Shown: one piece after another, positions 5,098 to 7,906 of the stretch
How positions within the stretch are numbered: position 1 is the stretch's first letter
How the letters are laid out: every line of letters starts with the position of its first letter
Assembly (NCBI GenBank): GCA_040752295.1
Contig: JBFMFE010000184.1
Span: forward strand, 1-7,906
Length of the DNA stretch: 7,906 nt
Reading direction: 5' to 3'
Source of the DNA: JBFMFE01 sp040752295
Lineage (GTDB): Bacteria; UBP15; UBA6099; JBFMBQ01
Position numbers and translations under genes: made by a program
The notes under the pieces: model-generated
Database searches by the model: none
What the model was told of the DNA's origin: nothing
What the model saw: only the letters and a program-made list of their open reading frames with translations

Positions 5098-6927
5098 TTA
5101 CCTCATGAAGCCCTGAGTGTTTTTTTCCGGGGCGTCAGCGTCCTTTTTCCGTTCGATGAGCCTTATCCCGACCTCGACGAGCTGTTCGGGTCTCACGGGC
5201 GACGGCGCGCCGGTCATGAGGTCGGCGCCCGTCTGCGTTTTCGGGAACGGTATGACTTCGCGGATGGAAGGTTCGTCGAGCATGAGCATGAGCAGGCGGT
5301 CGAAGCCCAGGGCTATGCCGCAGTGCGGCGGCGCGCCGTACCTGAACGCCTCCAGAAGAAACCCGAACTGGTCGCTGGCGTACTCTTCCGTCATCCCGAT
5401 CACTCCGAAGACTTTCTTCTGAAGCTCCGGAAGGTGGATTCGTACGCTTCCGCTCCCTATCTCGACGCCGTTAAGCACGAGGTCGTACTGGCGACCGCGC
5501 ACTCGCGACGGGTCGGAATCCAGAATCGCGATGTCTTCCTCCCTCGGCATCGTGAACACGTGGTGCATGGGCGCCCAGCCCTTCGCTTCGGCGTCCCACT
5601 CGAAAAGCGGAAAGTCCGTCACCCACAGGAACGAGAAACGCTCCCGCGGCTGAAGTCCCAGCTTTTCCGCGAGGTACATCCTCAGGTCGCCGGCGACGGG
5701 CGTCAGGGATTTCTCCTGTCCCGCGATGAAAGCGAGCAGGTCGCCGGGTGCCGCGGACATGACGGTCCGGAGGGCTTTCTGGTGCGGTTCGCTGAAGTAC
5801 TTGACGATGCTGGACTCGAGCGAATCCTCTTTCACCTTCATCCAGGCGAGACCGGCGGCGCCGGCTTTCTGCGCGAAGGTGATCAGATCGTCTATATCCT
5901 TCCGCGAGAGCGCGGCGCCGCCGGGAACGCGGAACCCGCGGATTCTTCCTCCGAGCCGGATCACGTTCTCGAACACCTTGAATTCCGACCCCGTCAGAGC
6001 TTCGGTGACGTCCATCACCTCCAGCCCGTACCTCCCGTCCGGCTTGTCGGTCCCGTACTTAAGCGCCGCCTCGGCAAAGCTCATCCGGGGGAACGGCGTC
6101 CGCGCTTCCACGCCGAGCGTCTTTGCGAAAAGCTCCCGTATGAGGCGCTCGACGAGCGTGAAGACGTGCTCCTCGCGCGCGAAGGACATCTCAAGGTCAA
6201 TCTGGGTGTGCTCCGGCTGGCGGTCGGCGCGCAGGTCCTCGTCGCGGTAGCATTTTACAATCTGATAGTACCTTTCGAAGCCGGAAGCCATGAGTACCTG
6301 CTTGAAGAGCTGGGGCGACTGCGGCAGCGCGTAGAAGGCGCCCTTGAGGAGGCGCGACGGCACGAGAAAGTCGCGCGCGCCCTCCGGGGTGCTCTTCGCC
6401 AGCACGGGCGTGTCTATCTCGAGAAACCCCTCCGAGTCCATGAAATCGCGCACCGCCTTCGCCGCGCGGCTGCGGAAGGCGAGGTTGCGCTGCATCCTCT
6501 CCCGCCGCAGGTCGAGGTACCTGTACCTGAGCCTCACGCGCTCGTCCTCGTCGCCTTCCTCGTTGACGTATATCGGCAGCGTGTCGCTCGCGCTGAGCGT
6601 CTTCAGTTCCGCGGCGATAACCTCCACGTCGCCCGTGGGCAGCTTCGGGTTTTCCTGACCCGGCGGGCGCCTTCGCACCTTTCCCCCGACGGCGATGACG
6701 AATTCGTTCCTGAGGCGCTCCGCCGCTGCGAAAAGCGCGGCGTCAACACGCGGGTCGAACACCACCTGCGTCAACCCCCACCTGTCCCGCAAATCAACGA
6801 AGATGACGCCGCCGTGGTCTCGGCGCCTGTTGACCCACCCCATAAGGCGCGCCTCCGCGCCGACGTGCTCCGCACGCAGCGCGCAGCAGTCGTGTGTCCT
6901 CTCCCAGTCGCCCAGCGCGTCCGGCAT
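5098..6927 (-). CDS. aspS: Aspartyl-tRNA synthetase, bacterial type, with non-discriminating signature
   Basis: Cytoplasmic class II synthetase charging tRNA with aspartate. I choose the ATG at 6927 (609 aa) because AAAGGTGAG sits about 6 nt upstream. An in-frame GTG at 6936 would add three residues but overlaps that ribosome binding site. Domains: N-terminal OB-fold anticodon-binding domain (about 10-110, with GWVNRRRDHGGVIF), catalytic core with ATPEGARD-like TPEGARD (180-186), ALPQSPQLFKQ (200-210), motif 2 around YRDEDLRADRQPEHTQ (227-242, Arg228), a bacterial GAD-type insertion (about 285-410), and motif 3 GIALGFDRLLML (537-548). His38 in RRRDHGG and Gly90 in RRRPPG match the His/Gly pair of non-discriminating AspRS. 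Discriminating E. coli AspRS has Leu30 and Lys81 at these sites. This suggests it also charges tRNA-Asn for GatCAB amidation. Length is near the usual 590-600. Confidence 0.96.
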   Translation of the reverse strand: MPDALGDWERTHDCCALRAEHVGAEARLMGWVNRRRDHGGVIFVDLRDRWGLTQVVFDPRVDAALFAAAERLRNEFVIAVGGKVRRRPPGQENPKLPTGDVEVIAAELKTLSASDTLPIYVNEEGDEDERVRLRYRYLDLRRERMQRNLAFRSRAAKAVRDFMDSEGFLEIDTPVLAKSTPEGARDFLVPSRLLKGAFYALPQSPQLFKQVLMASGFERYYQIVKCYRDEDLRADRQPEHTQIDLEMSFAREEHVFTLVERLIRELFAKTLGVEARTPFPRMSFAEAALKYGTDKPDGRYGLEVMDVTEALTGSEFKVFENVIRLGGRIRGFRVPGGAALSRKDIDDLITFAQKAGAAGLAWMKVKEDSLESSIVKYFSEPHQKALRTVMSAAPGDLLAFIAGQEKSLTPVAGDLRMYLAEKLGLQPRERFSFLWVTDFPLFEWDAEAKGWAPMHHVFTMPREEDIAILDSDPSRVRGRQYDLVLNGVEIGSGSVRIHLPELQKKVFGVIGMTEEYASDQFGFLLEAFRYGAPPHCGIALGFDRLLMLMLDEPSIREVIPFPKTQTGADLMTGAPSPVRPEQLVEVGIRLIERKKDADAPEKNTQGFMR

Positions 6928-6941
6928 CCGCCTCACCTTTC

Positions 6942-7010
6942 GACAGGCAAGATGCCTGTCCCACTTAAAAAGGATTCTCCTGTAATTGTGGGACAGGCTT
7001 CCAGCCTGTC
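6942..7010. repeat. Inverted pair of GACAGGC...GCCTGTC hairpin repeats
   Basis: Two copies of a hairpin repeat face each other. Copy A is GACAGGC-AAGAT-GCCTGTC (6942-6960). Copy B is GACAGGCT-TCC-AGCCTGTC (6992-7010). They are bordered on the inner sides by CCCAC and GTGGG, so the whole unit is inverted. A further CAACAGGC half-unit follows at 7010-7017. Translation gives Thr-Gly-Lys-Met-Pro-Val-Pro and Gln-Ala-Ser-Ser-Leu pseudo-peptides, a hallmark I associate with dispersed repeats in environmental genomes. Copy A lies just upstream of the aspS ribosome binding site, so it would be in the aspS leader if transcription starts upstream of it. A TTGACA on the minus strand (7012-7007) lies in copy B's flank, but no convincing -10 follows. 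Confidence 0.85.
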
Positions 7011-7059
7011 AACAGGCAATTTGATACAAAGTGGATTTTCCGTTACTTGCGCAAACCTC

Positions 7060-7143
7060 AATAATCCGCGCCGATTCGTGCAATTCGTGGTTCCTCTTTT
7101 CATCTTTTCCCCTGCCCATGTCCGTGCCCGTGCCCCTGCCCGG
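7060..7143. repeat. CACGAATT direct repeat and CCCGTG-type hexamer array
   Basis: ATTCGTG at 7074-7080 is repeated directly as ATTCGTG at 7083-7089 (on the minus strand, CACGAATTG then CACGAATCG). This is another motif that I recall as a common dispersed intergenic repeat. At about 7109-7143 follows a degenerate tandem array of the hexamers CCCATG, TCCGTG, CCCGTG and CCCCTG. No gene is supported in this 260-bp spacer between aspS and the barrel-like gene. Confidence 0.75.
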
Positions 7144-7149
7144 CATACT

Positions 7150-7181
7150 CCTGATTTTGCAGGTTTTTTCGCAAAATCAGG
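7150..7181. repeat. Perfect 11-bp inverted repeat after the beta-barrel-like gene
   Basis: CCTGATTTTGC at 7150-7160 pairs perfectly with GCAAAATCAGG at 7171-7181, with a 10-nt loop that contains six T on the plus strand. It lies 17 nt past the stop of the minus-strand gene. No T-run follows the stem in the minus direction, so it is a non-standard terminator at best; it may instead stabilise the mRNA 3' end. Confidence 0.6.
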
Positions 7182-7198
7182 GTGAACCGTCTCCCCGA

Positions 7199-7906
7199 TC
7201 AGTGTATCTGGTAAAGGCTGAATCTGAATATGTCGTCGTCGGGCGCCTCGGACGGGACGTTCTCGAACGTCTTGTCGGAGCGCACGTATTCGAGCGAGTA
7301 CCTCGTCCTGTGGCGCAGCGGCGAGAAATACGCGATCCCGAACTGGTTCGCCATGTGCTCCGACGCGTCGGGGCTGTAGGCGTAAATGTAGGAAAATTCC
7401 GCATAGTCTTTTCTCTCGAAAGGATACCTGTAGGCGAGCCTCAGACCGAGCGAATCGCCCGCGTCTTCGTCGAGAACGGCGCCGTAGTAGACGCCCGTTC
7501 TCACGTAGGGTTTCCCTTCCCCTTCCGGGAAGTCCTTGAGAAGGCTCAAGGAGAGGTGGCTGGTTTTGGTTCCCGGCACGCCGTCCGCCGCCTTCGAGGC
7601 GATGTACGTGTACCCGATCGTGGCGAAAAGGCTGTCCGGGTACGCCTTGAGGAGGATGATGCCGAGCATGTCGGCGCTGGTCCGGTGTCGCGTGTCGTCG
7701 TACTTGTACAGGAAGTACGCGCTGCCGAAGAGGTCTTTCTCGTACGCCCTCGACACGAGGAGCATGTAGTACGCGTAATCGTTCGGGCTGAGCCGGTCGT
7801 CGTGGGTTTCGTAGCGCAGCATCGAGGTCGCCGAGTAGGCGGGGGGGCGTTTTTTCGGGGGAGGGGGCGGCGCGATCTTCGCCCGCGTAAGCGGCTCCTC
7901 GATCTC
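7199..7906 (-). CDS. Probable outer-membrane beta-barrel protein, C-terminal part
   Basis: The frame is open to the right edge (235 visible residues), so the N-terminus and signal peptide are outside the window; the Met at 7822 is internal. The visible part begins with EIEEPLTRAKI, then a Pro-rich linker (APPPPKKRPPAY, about 12-23). After that come repeated amphipathic strands rich in alternating aromatics: YAYYMLLVSRAYE, GSAYFLYKYDD, DSLFATIGYTYIAS, TSHLSLSLLKDF, KPYVRTGVYYGAVLD, DSLGLRLAYRYPF, DYAEFSYIYAYS, NQFGIAYFSPL, RTRYSLEYVRSD and IFRFSLYQIH. Short polar turns between strands and a final strand at the extreme C-terminus fit an outer-membrane barrel. The last residue is His rather than the common Phe. 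I recognise no specific family; the ligand or role is unknown. A linker followed by a barrel could mean a larger periplasmic domain upstream. Confidence 0.65.
   Translation of the reverse strand, partial: EIEEPLTRAKIAPPPPPKKRPPAYSATSMLRYETHDDRLSPNDYAYYMLLVSRAYEKDLFGSAYFLYKYDDTRHRTSADMLGIILLKAYPDSLFATIGYTYIASKAADGVPGTKTSHLSLSLLKDFPEGEGKPYVRTGVYYGAVLDEDAGDSLGLRLAYRYPFERKDYAEFSYIYAYSPDASEHMANQFGIAYFSPLRHRTRYSLEYVRSDKTFENVPSEAPDDDIFRFSLYQIH

Noticed and set aside
6987..7012. TTGACA on the minus strand as aspS promoter -35
   Set aside because: The hexamer is exact, but no acceptable -10 lies 16-19 nt downstream, and it falls inside the repeat family, so it is likely chance.
5323..7185. A 620-codon open frame on the plus strand across aspS
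   Set aside because: It is antisense to a fully conserved aspS, is rich in Arg, His and Pro as expected for a GC-rich shadow frame, and runs on through the repeat spacer with no protein-like features.

Overview
This 7.9 kb window is GC-rich bacterial chromosome, most likely from an uncultured Gram-negative lineage. A lipoprotein signal peptidase (LspA) and an outer-membrane beta-barrel-like protein support the Gram-negative reading. The spacers carry short repeats of a kind I associate with large-genome environmental bacteria (PVC/Planctomycetes, Omnitrophota, Hydrogenedentota and Desulfobacterota-type assemblies). I cannot fix the phylum from the sequence alone.

Plus-strand block (1-3292): the 3' part of a uroporphyrinogen-decarboxylase/corrinoid-methyltransferase-like gene, then peptide deformylase (def). 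Only 5 nt separate def from a cobalamin-binding radical SAM gene, so those two are probably cotranscribed.

Spacer (3293-4176): nearly 0.9 kb without a convincing gene. The first half holds several hairpins. The second half holds three arrays of an 8-bp repeat (AGCACGGA), then two copies of a 126-bp tandem repeat that contain the same 8-mers in the opposite orientation. Each 126-bp copy also carries a promoter-like pair pointing at the next gene. That gene is a 104-residue orphan with a good ribosome binding site (4177-4491).

Minus-strand block (4542-7906): read right to left, it has the 3' part of a proline-linker plus beta-barrel-like protein, a 260-bp repeat-rich spacer, aspartyl-tRNA synthetase (aspS) and lspA. 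The aspS product carries the His and Gly pair linked to non-discriminating AspRS. The aspS spacer contains two hairpins of a second repeat family, one touching the aspS ribosome binding site, plus a third family, a hexamer array and a perfect 11-bp inverted repeat.

I see no phage, transposase, CRISPR-cas or recognisable defence genes, and no clear case for a new multi-gene system. The most unusual content is the dense repeat load in the two spacers. Secondary points are the predicted non-discriminating AspRS and an apparent HxD variant of the methyltransferase zinc motif.
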